Below the pieces are notes generated by a model. That model did no database searches. It had not been told where the DNA came from and was given only the letters and a program-made list of their open reading frames with translations. The position numbers and the translations under genes were made by a program. 64,000 nucleotides of DNA from Akkermansiaceae bacterium (GTDB lineage: Bacteria > Verrucomicrobiota > Verrucomicrobiia > Verrucomicrobiales > Akkermansiaceae). Shown one piece after another: positions 52,686 through 62,217 of the stretch (position 1 is its first letter; every line of letters starts with the position of its first letter). The stretch covers positions 77,820 to 141,819 of the forward strand of contig JACKPZ010000011.1 in NCBI GenBank assembly GCA_024233135.1. Direction: 5' to 3'.

Positions 52686-54700
52686 AACTCGTTTTTCCCG
52701 CGCTGTTCGCCGCGTTCGTCTGCATTTGCTCCGCGGCGGAGAAACCGTTCGTCCATCCCGGTCTGCTTCATACCGAGGCGGATTTCGCGCGGATGAGATC
52801 CAAGGTCGCCGCCGGCGAGGAACCGTGGCTCTCGGGATGGAGGAAACTCGAGGAAAGCCGTCATGCCCGGGCCGACTGGGCGCCGCGGCCGCTGGAAACC
52901 GTCGTCCGCGGAGGCTCCGGGCAGAATTTTCCCGTCCTCTTCAACGATGTCCACGCCGCCTATCAGCTCGCGCTCCGCTGGAAGGTCACCGGCGACACCA
53001 CCTACGCCGACAAGTCGCTCGCCATCCTCAACGCGTGGTCTTCGAAGCTGAAGGCGATCGAAGGGAATTCCGACCGCTTCCTCGCCGCGGGGATCTACGG
53101 CTATCAGTTCGCCAACGCCGCCGAGATCATGCGCACCTGTGATGCGTGGCAGCCGAGTGATTTCGAACGTTTCCAAGCGATGATGCTCGGCGTGTTCTAT
53201 CCGATGAACCACGACTTCCTCGTCCGGCACAACTGCGCCGCCATCACCAACTACTGGGCGAACTGGGACCTCTGCAACATGGCGTCCATCCAGGCCATCG
53301 GCGTGCTTTGTGACCGACGCGATCTCTACGACGAGGCGCTCGAGTATTTCCACCGCGGCCGCGGCAACGGCGCGCTCCACAAGGCCGTCTACTACGTGCA
53401 CCCCGGCCATCTCGGCCAATGGCAGGAATCCGGCCGCGACCAAGGGCACAACACCCTCGGCATCGCACTGATGGGCCCGTTCCTCGAAACCGCATGGAAC
53501 CAGGGCGACGACCTCTACGGCGCCGACAACAACCGCTTCCTCGCCGGCGCGGAGTACGTCGCGAAATACAATCTCGGCCATGACGTCCCGTTCCAGGCCT
53601 ACGCGTGGGGCACCGGCCAACGCGGCGACCGGCGCGAGCAGACCGTCATTTCCCCCGATCAGGGAGCCATGCGCGCGGGCTTCGAACTCGTCGTGAACCA
53701 CTACGTCCGCCGCAAGGGCGTCGCCGCGCCGTGGAGCGAGCGCTACGCCGCGAAGATGCGCCCCGAAGGCGCGCCGGGCGGGCACGCGTCCACCTTCGAC
53801 CAGTTCGGCCTCGGCACACTCACCGACACGCTCGATCCGGTCGTGGAAAACCCCGCGCCGAGCGGCCTCACCGCGCGCAAGGCCGGCACCGAAGTCATTC
53901 TGTCGTGGTGGGGCGCGGCGGGAGCGGATTCCTATCAGGTGAAACGCGCGGCCGCTCCGGACGAGCCGGTCACCGTGCTCGCCTCGGGCATCGGGGATCC
54001 TCTCACCTTCACCGACACCAAGCCGCTTCCCGGAGAAAACCACTATGTCGTCACCGCGACACGCGCCGGAAAACCGATGTCTTCCTCCCACGTCGTCCGC
54101 CTTTCGATGACACCCGAACCCGTCCTCCTTCCCGCGTTCGACACCAAGCGGCCGGGCGTCCGCAGCGTGGATGGCCCGCACGGCGAGGCCGTCGAGCTCG
54201 ATGGCAGGTCGGGCCATCTCGAACTACCCGAAGGCATCGTCTCGTCTCTATCCGATTTCACCATCGCCGCATGGGTGCGCCCCGGCTCGGAACAAACATG
54301 GGCCCGCGTCTTCGACTTCGGCGACGATCGTGGAAACTACCTGTTCCTCACCCCCCGCGGGTCGAAGGGGCGGGTTCGCTTCGCCGTCAGCACGACCTAC
54401 GGACACAACGAACAATCCATCGACGGCACGGCCCCGCTTCCGCTCCATGAATGGACCCATGTGGCCGTCACTCTCGCCGGCAAAACCGGCACCCTCTACG
54501 TGAACGGCAGCGCCGTCGGCAGCAATCCGGAGATCGATTTCCCGCCCTTCCGGCTGGGAAACACCGACCGCAATTGGATCGGCCGCTCCCAGTTTCCCAA
54601 CGATCCGTATTTCCACGGCGCGATCGGCGGTTTCCGCATCTACGACGGCGCACTGGGAGCCGGGGAAATCGCGGAACTGGCGGAGGGCCGTGGCGAATAA
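52649..54700 (+). CDS. Secreted alginate lyase-like protein with FN3 and LamG domains
   Basis: This 683-residue extracellular protein has a signal peptide (FLKLVFPALFAAFVCICSAA). Residues ~35-390 are an (alpha/alpha) toroid of the alginate lyase family, including NYWANWDLCNMASIQAIGVL, YVHPGHLGQWQESGRDQGHN with likely catalytic residues, and NRFLAGAEYVAKYN. The fibronectin type III-like section is ~405-500 (VILSWWGAAGADSYQVKRA), and a LamG-like lectin fold is ~510-680 (FTIAAWVRPGSEQTW). These parts suggest polysaccharide binding and cleavage at the cell surface. I use ATG 52649, 36 bases inside the peptidase gene. Confidence 0.83.
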   Translation: MDRGESKSARFLKLVFPALFAAFVCICSAAEKPFVHPGLLHTEADFARMRSKVAAGEEPWLSGWRKLEESRHARADWAPRPLETVVRGGSGQNFPVLFNDVHAAYQLALRWKVTGDTTYADKSLAILNAWSSKLKAIEGNSDRFLAAGIYGYQFANAAEIMRTCDAWQPSDFERFQAMMLGVFYPMNHDFLVRHNCAAITNYWANWDLCNMASIQAIGVLCDRRDLYDEALEYFHRGRGNGALHKAVYYVHPGHLGQWQESGRDQGHNTLGIALMGPFLETAWNQGDDLYGADNNRFLAGAEYVAKYNLGHDVPFQAYAWGTGQRGDRREQTVISPDQGAMRAGFELVVNHYVRRKGVAAPWSERYAAKMRPEGAPGGHASTFDQFGLGTLTDTLDPVVENPAPSGLTARKAGTEVILSWWGAAGADSYQVKRAAAPDEPVTVLASGIGDPLTFTDTKPLPGENHYVVTATRAGKPMSSSHVVRLSMTPEPVLLPAFDTKRPGVRSVDGPHGEAVELDGRSGHLELPEGIVSSLSDFTIAAWVRPGSEQTWARVFDFGDDRGNYLFLTPRGSKGRVRFAVSTTYGHNEQSIDGTAPLPLHEWTHVAVTLAGKTGTLYVNGSAVGSNPEIDFPPFRLGNTDRNWIGRSQFPNDPYFHGAIGGFRIYDGALGAGEIAELAEGRGE

Positions 54701-54787
54701 GGCGCGCGATGCTTCGGGGGTCCTGATGGTTTAATTATCCTCGTATTTCATTGACGCGATATTGTCAGGCGGCAGGGTGCCCCTTCC

Positions 54788-55651
54788 ATGCCTTATCCCA
54801 CCCCCACCCACATCGTCCTTGCCGCCACTCTCGTTTCCGCCCCGCTGCATGCCGGGGTGATCTTCACCGACACGTTTTCCGGCAGCGGATCGCCCGGTGC
54901 CGCGTGGGTCACGGATACCAATGGCGACAGCACGCTCAACGCGACCGTCAACGTCAGCGGCGGCGCCCTGAACGTGAACACCGGCTCGGTCTCGGGGCTG
55001 ACCGTGGCCCGCCATACGCTGGAACTGACCGGCACCGGCGCTCCCACCCTCACGCTCGCATCGGACTGGACCGTGGAGTCCGTCGTCACCATCGCGGATG
55101 CCAGCGCGTTCGCCACCATGGCGGCCGGCGAGGGCGCGGGCGTGACCATGGGCGTGCGCAACAACCTACCCGCCACCGCCGACAAGGCGCAGATCAACTT
55201 CGTCACCCTGAACTTTGGTTCCGGCGCGGACTTCGCCGTCCGCGGGGCCCACGACACCGACGGTGTGACCACCGAGAACATCAGCAACCTCGGCTCCGCC
55301 TTCAGCCCGCTCACCGCGACCATCCGCATGGCCTATGACGCCGGCCTCCACCAGATCCTCTACGGAATGAACACCGGAGCCGGCTTCTTCGAGCTGGTTT
55401 CCCCCGTCGACACCTCCGCGTGGTCGCTCGGCGCCTCGGACCCGCTGCTCATCCAGTTCGAGCTTGGTCTGGTGAAATTCAGCGGAGCCGCGGCATCGAG
55501 CACGTTCTCCATCGAAGACGGCGAGGTGAGCGTCGATGAGTTCACCATCTACGATGAAACCCTGCCGACCAACACGGTGCCGGAACCAGCTTCCGCGCTG
55601 TTCTCCTTCCTCGGTGCCGGGGCACTTTTGCTGCGTCGCCGCGAGCGGTGA
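54788..55651 (+). CDS. PEP-CTERM sorted secreted protein
   Basis: This 287-residue protein has a signal peptide (IVLAATLVSAPLHAGVI) and a C-terminal PEP-CTERM signal: VPEPASALFSFLGAGALLLR followed by Arg-rich residues. Such tails are recognised by an exosortase, which transfers the protein to the cell surface or extracellular matrix. The middle is a beta-rich domain of ~220 residues, like LamG-type folds. No exosortase gene is in the window. It converges with the ankyrin-transpeptidase gene. Confidence 0.88.
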   Translation: MPYPTPTHIVLAATLVSAPLHAGVIFTDTFSGSGSPGAAWVTDTNGDSTLNATVNVSGGALNVNTGSVSGLTVARHTLELTGTGAPTLTLASDWTVESVVTIADASAFATMAAGEGAGVTMGVRNNLPATADKAQINFVTLNFGSGADFAVRGAHDTDGVTTENISNLGSAFSPLTATIRMAYDAGLHQILYGMNTGAGFFELVSPVDTSAWSLGASDPLLIQFELGLVKFSGAAASSTFSIEDGEVSVDEFTIYDETLPTNTVPEPASALFSFLGAGALLLRRRER

Positions 55652-55657
55652 CCGCGG

Positions 55658-57670
55658 CTAAGGCAGGATCGTCACCCGGTCGCCGGTTTTCGTCATCGAA
55701 AACAACTTCGCCGCGTTGCCCGCCGGCACCCGGATGCAGCCGTGGGATGCGGGATAGCCCGGCACGTTGCCCTGGTGCAGGCCGAAGTCGCCGCAGCTCA
55801 GCCGCTGGAAATAGGGCATGCTCGCGTGGTAGAGCGTGGAGGTCCAATCGCGGTATTTGTTGGTGATCACATACTCGCCGGTGGGCGTCGCGTAGCCCTT
55901 CCGGCCGGTGGAAACCCGGGTCTCGAAGATTTCCTCGCCCGCCGCGTCGTAGATCCGCGCCCGCTGCTCGGAGAGCCGGATCTCGATCCGCCGCTCTTCC
56001 TGCCGTGGGTCCCGGCCGAGAAACAGCCGCATCATCGCGACATCCGAGCGCCGCGAGGCGAAATTGATCGGCCACAAGCCCGAGGATCGCGTCCGGACAT
56101 TCGTTTTCGCCCCCGCTTCCATGAGATACCTTGTGGTAGGTATGTTACCGGAATCGGCGGCCAACATCAACGGCGTGGCGCCTTTGTCGTTTTTGAGGAC
56201 CCAGCGCATCACGCCCTTGCGGACCTGGTTCCGGAAGGACTCGGAGACCGGCTGGACGAAGGCGGCGTTGGGATCGGCGCCGTGGGCGAGCAGGTGGCGC
56301 ACGGTTTCCGGGCAGGAGCGGGCGACGGCGAGGTGGAACAGGCTCTGGCCTTCCGGCGGCGTGAGATGTGGATCGGCCCCGCGCTGGAGGAGGAGCAGGG
56401 CGAGGCGGTCGTGGCCACCTCGGATGGCCGTGGAGAGCGGTGTGTCCTTGGTGGGCCAGAGGGTGGAGTCCGGCGAGGCACCGCAGGCGAGAAGCAGGGA
56501 AGCGGTGGCGCGGTCGCCGCGGGCGGCGGCGATGTGGAGCGCACGGCCGGGCTCGAATCCGTAGTCGAGCAGCAGCTTCGCGAGCGGGATGTCGCCGCGC
56601 AGCGTGGCTTGTTCGAGCGGGTGGAAGGGCAGGGGGGTGCGGGCGGAGGCCGCGCCGTGGCGGAGCAGCAGGGCGGCATCACGGGCCCGCCGCTCGCGCA
56701 GCACGCGCTCGAACCAGCCGTCCCAAGTCCCTCCGGGTGGGCGGGCGCCGCGGGATAGGAACAGGCTGAAGATTTCACTGTCTCCGGCAGCGAACGCGGC
56801 GGCGAAAGGGCCGTGGCTCGCACCGCCGGCCGCGCCGTGGTGATTGGGATCCGCGCCGAGGCGCAGCAGGAGGGCGATCCGTTCCAGATCGCGGGCGGCG
56901 ACGGCGGACTCGAGCAGGGAGCGTCCGTCCGGACCGTGTGCGTTCGGATCCGCACCGGCCGCGACGAGCCGGGCGGCGAAGGCGTGGCGCTTGTCCTGAA
57001 GCGCGAGATGAAGCACCGAGAAACCGGCGGAGTCGCGGGCGGCGGGATCGACGCCGAGGGCAAGGAGTTGGTCGGCGAGTTTCTCGTCACCGGCGCGGAT
57101 CGCCAGGTGGAGCAAGGGCGTGCCGTCGCGGTCGCAGACGCGCGGGTCCGTGTCGGAGTGGAGCACGGCATCGATCCATTCGCGGTCGCCGCTGCGGATG
57201 GCCCAGGCGAGAATGGCTTCGCCATCGGGCATACGGCCGTCGGTGCGCGCACCGGCGGCGATGAGCATGCGCGCCATGCCGCGGTCGCCGCCGGCAACGG
57301 CCGAGCCGAGGACAGAAGCGAGGCCGCCGGCACCCGGATTCGGATCGGCACCGGCGTTGAGCAGCATGCAAAGGCTCTCGCGGTCGTGGTTGCGCACGGC
57401 GATGCCGAGCGGGGTGAGTCCGGACGGATCGCGGTGCTCGGTGAACACGCCGGCTTCGAGCAGGCGGGAGGCGAGTGCTCCATCCCGCGCGGTCACCGCA
57501 TCGACGAGGCTGCGGCCGGATGCCTCGACGCCCCGCGTCTCGAGCCAGCGGAACGATTTCTCGGACCGGTCATCGCACGAGACCAGGAGAAACACCGGAA
57601 TCAACGAAAGGAGGGAACGACCTCCGGTATGGAGCAAGGAAACCATCGCCGGAGTGCGGAAGATACGCAC
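55658..57670 (-). CDS. Lipoprotein with ankyrin repeats and C-terminal L,D-transpeptidase domain
   Basis: This 670-residue protein starts with a lipoprotein signal (LLSLIPVFLLVSC, lipid-attached Cys ~33). It continues with about thirteen ankyrin repeats (~50-545; examples GLTPLGIAVRNHDRESLCML and GTPLLHLAIRAGDEKLADQL). It ends in a YkuD L,D-transpeptidase domain (~555-670) with the His of FGLHQGNVPG and the catalytic Cys in SHGCIRVPAG. The enzyme makes 3-3 cross-links in peptidoglycan or attaches proteins to it. Ankyrin repeats usually bind protein partners, so this looks like an envelope scaffold joined to a wall enzyme. Confidence 0.88.
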   Translation of the reverse strand: MRIFRTPAMVSLLHTGGRSLLSLIPVFLLVSCDDRSEKSFRWLETRGVEASGRSLVDAVTARDGALASRLLEAGVFTEHRDPSGLTPLGIAVRNHDRESLCMLLNAGADPNPGAGGLASVLGSAVAGGDRGMARMLIAAGARTDGRMPDGEAILAWAIRSGDREWIDAVLHSDTDPRVCDRDGTPLLHLAIRAGDEKLADQLLALGVDPAARDSAGFSVLHLALQDKRHAFAARLVAAGADPNAHGPDGRSLLESAVAARDLERIALLLRLGADPNHHGAAGGASHGPFAAAFAAGDSEIFSLFLSRGARPPGGTWDGWFERVLRERRARDAALLLRHGAASARTPLPFHPLEQATLRGDIPLAKLLLDYGFEPGRALHIAAARGDRATASLLLACGASPDSTLWPTKDTPLSTAIRGGHDRLALLLLQRGADPHLTPPEGQSLFHLAVARSCPETVRHLLAHGADPNAAFVQPVSESFRNQVRKGVMRWVLKNDKGATPLMLAADSGNIPTTRYLMEAGAKTNVRTRSSGLWPINFASRRSDVAMMRLFLGRDPRQEERRIEIRLSEQRARIYDAAGEEIFETRVSTGRKGYATPTGEYVITNKYRDWTSTLYHASMPYFQRLSCGDFGLHQGNVPGYPASHGCIRVPAGNAAKLFSMTKTGDRVTILP

Positions 57671-57717
57671 AAGGCGCTGGAATACAAGTCTCCAGAGAGA
57701 TCGCTGCGGTCCGCCGC

Positions 57718-59505
57718 TCAGGGGTGGACTTCGGATTCCCCCGCGGCGGCGAGGAGTGCGGCGTCGGTTTCCTTGTAGAGGCGGTGGAAGGTGGCGGCCG
57801 CGTTGCGGACGGCGGTTTCGATCTGGTAGTTGTCGGCATTGCGCAGGCGCGTCGCCCGCCCGAGATCGCGGAGGGAATCGAGGAGGCCGTCGACGGTGTC
57901 GAGCAGGTCGCGGTCGTCGCGGGCGGCGTAGCGTTCCAAGGCATCGGCTTTTTCCCGGGTGCTGTCCTCAAGGTCGCCCGAAGCCTTGGCCATCTTGCGG
58001 TCGAATTGTTCGGATGGCACTCCGGCGAGCGGGACCAGCGGACGGAGCGAGCGTCGCAGCTCGGCGGCGAGCACCTCGCGTGGCAGGGTGACCGGGCGGT
58101 TGCCGGCCGCCTGGGTGAGCAGCATGCGGGCGGAAAAATGCCACGGCGCCTCCTGGACGAGTTCGGCGAGACGTTGCTTCACAAACCGATTGCCGATGTA
58201 TTGGCGCAGGTCCTGGCTTCCGAGTTTGTCCTGGATCTCGCGGAAGCGGGCGAGAATGGAGGCGATTTCCTCCGTCGGCTCGGACGAGGTGAGCAGGACG
58301 AGATCGTCGATCCCGGAGGCGAGCAGCACTTCGTTCTTCATGAAAAACCCGGGATTTTCGAGTGCCAGGAACGAAGGCAGGTAAGGCGCGCCGGAAGCGG
58401 GAACGACCACCCGGCCGGGCGAGCCGGTTTCAACCGCGCGGAGCTGGTTCCAGAACCCGCGGGGCAGGCCGAGCTCACCCTTGTCATCGACGAGCGCCAC
58501 GACGGTGCCCGTGGGTTTCGTTCCACGGACAGCCGCCTCGGCGAGGGCCAGCGCGGTGGCGCTGATGGAGGTGGGTCTCTTGGCCCGGATGCTGGCCTCG
58601 AACTCTTCGCTCGTGATCCGGAGCACCTTGCCCGCGGGCAGGCCCGGATGTCGTTTGGCGACGAGATCGGTGAGTTGGGCGGAGAGCTTCGGAACCGCCG
58701 TGTCGCCATGGTCTCCGCCGATGGCGATCACGAAGGGTTTGTCTTTCTCATCGCGATCCTTCAGCGAAAGCTTCAAGGGGCTGGGGGTCAGGGCCCAGAC
58801 CACGGTCTCGCTGCCCTTGTCGTCTTTGGGGAGGCCCGGCTGGCGACGCCACATCGGGGTGAGAAGGGTGGCATTCGCGAGCAATTCGGGAGCGGCCTTG
58901 TCTGGACCGGACTTGGGATCCGGTGAGTCCACAGGCTCCTCCGTTTCCTCATCGCGCGGCTGGTAGGACGCCAGCTCCGGCACCCATCCGCGCCAGGCTC
59001 CCCTCTCGCCCTCCTGTTTCAAGCCGGACGACTTCGGGTGTTTGGGATCCGCGACGACCATCACGTCGCTGAGGCACTTCGCCAGCGCTTGCCCGTCGGA
59101 ACCGGCTTCCGGTGTTTCCAGCCAGCCGATGGTCTGCCAGATGCGCGAGCGGCTTTTGACCATCTCGTCGCCGGATGTTTCCGCCGTGTGGCCTCCCTCG
59201 GCGAACTCATCGACCAAGCGGCGGGCGACGGAGTTGCTCGGATCAAGGGCGAGCGCGATGGCGAGCATTTGCGCGGCCGCGCGGCGGTCGGCCGGGCTGT
59301 CCGTGGCCATGCTCTTCGCGAGGGTGGCCACGTGATGCGACAGGCCGGCCATGGCATCGACATCCAGCGGCAGGCGATCGCGACGGAACGCCACCGGTCC
59401 CTCCGCCGGCGGCACGAATTGCGCGGTGGCACCGGACCACAAGCACGATACCAGAGCCAGCCAACACGAGGAACGGAAACGCGTACGCCTGCACATCTTG
59501 TCCAT
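57718..59505 (-). CDS. Secreted hypothetical protein with a possible degenerate Lon-like domain
   Basis: This 595-residue protein has a signal peptide (SSCWLALVSCLWSGATAQ). Residues ~270-400, TSISATALALAEAAVRGTKP, VVALVDDKGELGLPRGFWNQ and RVVVPASGAPYLPS, recall the order of Lon-type S16 folds (Ser-containing helix, Gly-rich turn, VVVPA strand). The catalytic Ser-Lys dyad is not clear. The C-terminal ~190 residues are helical. The function is unknown; if the fold is right, it is an inactive or altered homologue. It follows the ankyrin protein on the same strand. Confidence 0.6.
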   Translation of the reverse strand: MDKMCRRTRFRSSCWLALVSCLWSGATAQFVPPAEGPVAFRRDRLPLDVDAMAGLSHHVATLAKSMATDSPADRRAAAQMLAIALALDPSNSVARRLVDEFAEGGHTAETSGDEMVKSRSRIWQTIGWLETPEAGSDGQALAKCLSDVMVVADPKHPKSSGLKQEGERGAWRGWVPELASYQPRDEETEEPVDSPDPKSGPDKAAPELLANATLLTPMWRRQPGLPKDDKGSETVVWALTPSPLKLSLKDRDEKDKPFVIAIGGDHGDTAVPKLSAQLTDLVAKRHPGLPAGKVLRITSEEFEASIRAKRPTSISATALALAEAAVRGTKPTGTVVALVDDKGELGLPRGFWNQLRAVETGSPGRVVVPASGAPYLPSFLALENPGFFMKNEVLLASGIDDLVLLTSSEPTEEIASILARFREIQDKLGSQDLRQYIGNRFVKQRLAELVQEAPWHFSARMLLTQAAGNRPVTLPREVLAAELRRSLRPLVPLAGVPSEQFDRKMAKASGDLEDSTREKADALERYAARDDRDLLDTVDGLLDSLRDLGRATRLRNADNYQIETAVRNAAATFHRLYKETDAALLAAAGESEVHP

Positions 59506-59574
59506 CTAGTGGGATTTTACGCATCACCTCAAGCGATCATTGCAGCCCGGCGCCCCGCGCGGCAGATTGCCGCC

Positions 59575-59988
59575 ATGAGTGAGGGCCGGCCCGAGATCGA
59601 AACCCGTGAGGAAGTGATGTTCTTCGACACCGATTGCGGCGGAGTGGTGCACAACATCGCCTATCTGCGGATGATCGAGACCTGCCGCACGCGCCTCGCC
59701 GCGGCGATGGGCATGGACCTCGTGCGGATGACTTCGGAGCAGGTGTTTCCGGTGGTCACGCGCACCGAGATCGACTACCGCCGTCCGGCGAAACTGGGCG
59801 ACCGTCTCGTTTTCCGCGGCCGCCTCGGCGAGCTGACGAAAGCGCGTTTCTGGTGCGAGTTCACCATGACAAGGGAAGGAGAGGAGGCGGCGCTGGTCAC
59901 CGCCCGGCAGTCATTGGCCCTCGTTTCCATGCCCGCGGGCAAGCCCTTGCGCCTGCCCGCGGACTGGGTGGAAAAGTGGGGTTCCTGA
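59575..59988 (+). CDS. Hotdog-fold acyl-CoA thioesterase (YbgC-like)
   Basis: The 137-residue cytoplasmic protein has the YbgC motif EVMFFDTDCGGVVHNIAYLR with the active Asp (~residue 20) and the RRPAKLGDRLVF strand. These enzymes hydrolyse acyl-CoA thioesters and often work near lipid or Tol-Pal genes; no such genes are present here. I chose the ATG at 59575. It is divergent from the secreted gene before it and converges with the large basic protein. Confidence 0.87.
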   Translation: MSEGRPEIETREEVMFFDTDCGGVVHNIAYLRMIETCRTRLAAAMGMDLVRMTSEQVFPVVTRTEIDYRRPAKLGDRLVFRGRLGELTKARFWCEFTMTREGEEAALVTARQSLALVSMPAGKPLRLPADWVEKWGS

Positions 59989-59991
59989 GGC

Positions 59992-62217
59992 TCAGCCTTT
60001 GGTGAAATCGAGGCCCGGATCGTCCGGCGGGCCGCCGACGAGCACGAAGTTCATCTCCGAGGTTTCCGGGATGTCGACCGATGCGACCATCTGGCTCTCC
60101 TCGGCGTCGAGCACCAGCAGGCCGTCGTCGTTGGAGCTGTATTCGCCCTTGAACTCCTTGGTGTCGCCATCGCGGGTGAACGCCCAGGTGAAGCTGCCGT
60201 CCTCTCGGAAGGTGAGGGTGATGGTGCCGCCGCCCTCGGCCTCGGTGGTCCACACGCCGGTGAGTTTCTCCAACGGCACGGGGACCGGTTCCGGCATCTC
60301 CTCTTCGTCCGCCGGCTGCTCGAGAGGCACGGTGTCGGAGTCCTCCGCGTCCTCGTCGGACTCGCGGGTGAGCGAGGCGAGTTGTTTCGAAACGCTGTCG
60401 GCCGGCATCAACTCGACGGCCCGTTCGAACTGCGGCGTCGCGAGGTCGAGGTGGCCGCAGACCATGTAGTGGTAGCCGAGCAGGAAATGCGCGTCCGCCG
60501 CGTCCGGGCTGGCCTCGCTGTAGGCTTCGAGTTTCTGGAGCTGGTCGGTGTACACCTCCTGCGACGGATAGAGCGCGACCATCGTCGACCATGTCCAGCC
60601 CGGTCCGGAGGCGAGCACGGGGTTGAGCACGCCGGCGGCGTCGCCATATTTCCCGAGCGCGAAGAGGATCAACGCGCGGTATTCGTGCAGGGCACCGTCG
60701 CCGGGCGAGACCGCGATCGCCTTGTCGGCCTGTTCGAGGGCGACGAGGTAGTTTCCTTCGCGGAAGGCGTCCTGCGAGTCCTGGATGTGGGACTCGGATT
60801 GTTCGGTGATCTCGGCCACCGCATCCTCGCCGTCGGGCGCGGTTTCCACCGCGACGCGGTTGATCGGCTCGCGGTAGTCGATGTTGCGGCCCTCGCGGAT
60901 GACGACCGTCTGCACCGGATACGGATTGTAGTACCGATGGTAGCCATAGTCATAGACCATGGTTCCGAGGCTCCAGCCGAGCAGGCCCCAGCCAACGGCG
61001 GCCGTCACGTTCACCCGCGCGTATCCCGGCGGCCGGTAGCCGTGGTCGTGATAGTAATAATGGCGGTGGTAGTAGGACGGCCTCCAGCCGTAATTCCAGC
61101 AACTGCTGTACCACGGACGCACGCGCGAGCGGTACCACCACGGGTTGTAGCCCCAGCGGCGGCGGTCGGTGGTCCAGTTCACGTTCCGCCGGAAGTTGTT
61201 GTTGATGTAGGTGACGTTGTTCACCTGGACGTTGTTGTGCACGTTGCGGGTGCGGTTTCCGCCAGCCCACCAGTTGTTGCGGTCGCGCTCCCGGATCTCG
61301 ACGCGGCGGACCTTCTTGGTGTTTTGTCCGGGACGGACGACACCGCGTTTGCGGCTCTGCTCGACGCGGTTCTTCGCGTTGGACGACCGTTTCCTCCGAT
61401 CCGCCAGCCGGTCGACTTCCTTGCGTGTCTGGTTGGCCGACTGGGACGCCCTCGCGGTGGGACGCTTGCCGGGCAGCTCCATCCGTTTCGACTTCTTCTT
61501 CGATGAGTCCGTCTTCGCGGACTTCTTCGAGTCGTCGCGTTTGGCGGCCGACTTGTCTCCGTCCGACTTCGAATCTCTCTTCGAATCCGCCTTCTTCCCG
61601 CCACCGGCCGTTTTGCCTCCGGCGTCCGGGCGCTTGCCGGGGAGGTCCATGCGGTCCGGCTTGCCGTCTTTCGATTTGGAGTCTCCGCCCTTCGGTTTTC
61701 CCGTTTCCTTGCCGGAGCCCTTGTTCGACGACTTCCCACCCGATCCTTTCGAGTCGCTCTTGCCTCCACCGGAGTCTTTCCGCGGGAGAATGGCTTTTTT
61801 GTCCTCCTTGTTCTTCTTCGGGCTGCCGGATTTGTCCGACTTCTTACCCGTCGATGGTGAGGACCCGGACTGCTTCCTGGCTTCCTTTTTGGCCTCTTTC
61901 TTCGCTGCTTTTCTGGCGTCCTTCTGACTCTGCGATTTGCGCTGCGGTTCGGTGGATGATTTTTGTTTTTTCTCCGCGCGGCGTTCCTGCTTGGACGGTT
62001 TGACCTTCTGCGAGCCGCCCTGGTTGGCCTTGCGGTTCTGCCCGCCACCACCGCCGGACGGCTTGACCTTTGACGGCCCTGTCTGCTGGCGCTGCTCGCG
62101 CTTGTCGCGGGACGAGCTTTCGCTTTCCTCATCGTTCTTCTTCTTGGCCTCGGCGCTGCCGCAGAGCAGTCCGTGGCAGAGGACCGGCAGCATCAGATAT
62201 CGGGTGATCGTCTTCAT
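59992..62217 (-). CDS. Large secreted basic protein with TPR-like and C-terminal beta domains
   Basis: This 741-residue exported protein has a signal peptide (TITRYLMLPVLCHGLLCGSA). Residues ~25-330 are a very basic, low-complexity Lys/Ser/Arg/Asp-rich region with runs such as KKEAKKEARKQSGSS, likely disordered and suited to binding nucleic acid or anionic polymers. Residues ~345-430 are rich in Tyr, Arg, Trp and His (YYHRHYYYHDHGYRPPGYAR) with a Gly-Trp hydrophobic stretch. TPR-like repeats follow (~460-620), then a small beta domain (KLTGVWTTEAEGGGTITLTF). The start at 62217 gives the best signal peptide. The function is unknown. Confidence 0.7.
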   Translation of the reverse strand: MKTITRYLMLPVLCHGLLCGSAEAKKKNDEESESSSRDKREQRQQTGPSKVKPSGGGGGQNRKANQGGSQKVKPSKQERRAEKKQKSSTEPQRKSQSQKDARKAAKKEAKKEARKQSGSSPSTGKKSDKSGSPKKNKEDKKAILPRKDSGGGKSDSKGSGGKSSNKGSGKETGKPKGGDSKSKDGKPDRMDLPGKRPDAGGKTAGGGKKADSKRDSKSDGDKSAAKRDDSKKSAKTDSSKKKSKRMELPGKRPTARASQSANQTRKEVDRLADRRKRSSNAKNRVEQSRKRGVVRPGQNTKKVRRVEIRERDRNNWWAGGNRTRNVHNNVQVNNVTYINNNFRRNVNWTTDRRRWGYNPWWYRSRVRPWYSSCWNYGWRPSYYHRHYYYHDHGYRPPGYARVNVTAAVGWGLLGWSLGTMVYDYGYHRYYNPYPVQTVVIREGRNIDYREPINRVAVETAPDGEDAVAEITEQSESHIQDSQDAFREGNYLVALEQADKAIAVSPGDGALHEYRALILFALGKYGDAAGVLNPVLASGPGWTWSTMVALYPSQEVYTDQLQKLEAYSEASPDAADAHFLLGYHYMVCGHLDLATPQFERAVELMPADSVSKQLASLTRESDEDAEDSDTVPLEQPADEEEMPEPVPVPLEKLTGVWTTEAEGGGTITLTFREDGSFTWAFTRDGDTKEFKGEYSSNDDGLLVLDAEESQMVASVDIPETSEMNFVLVGGPPDDPGLDFTKG

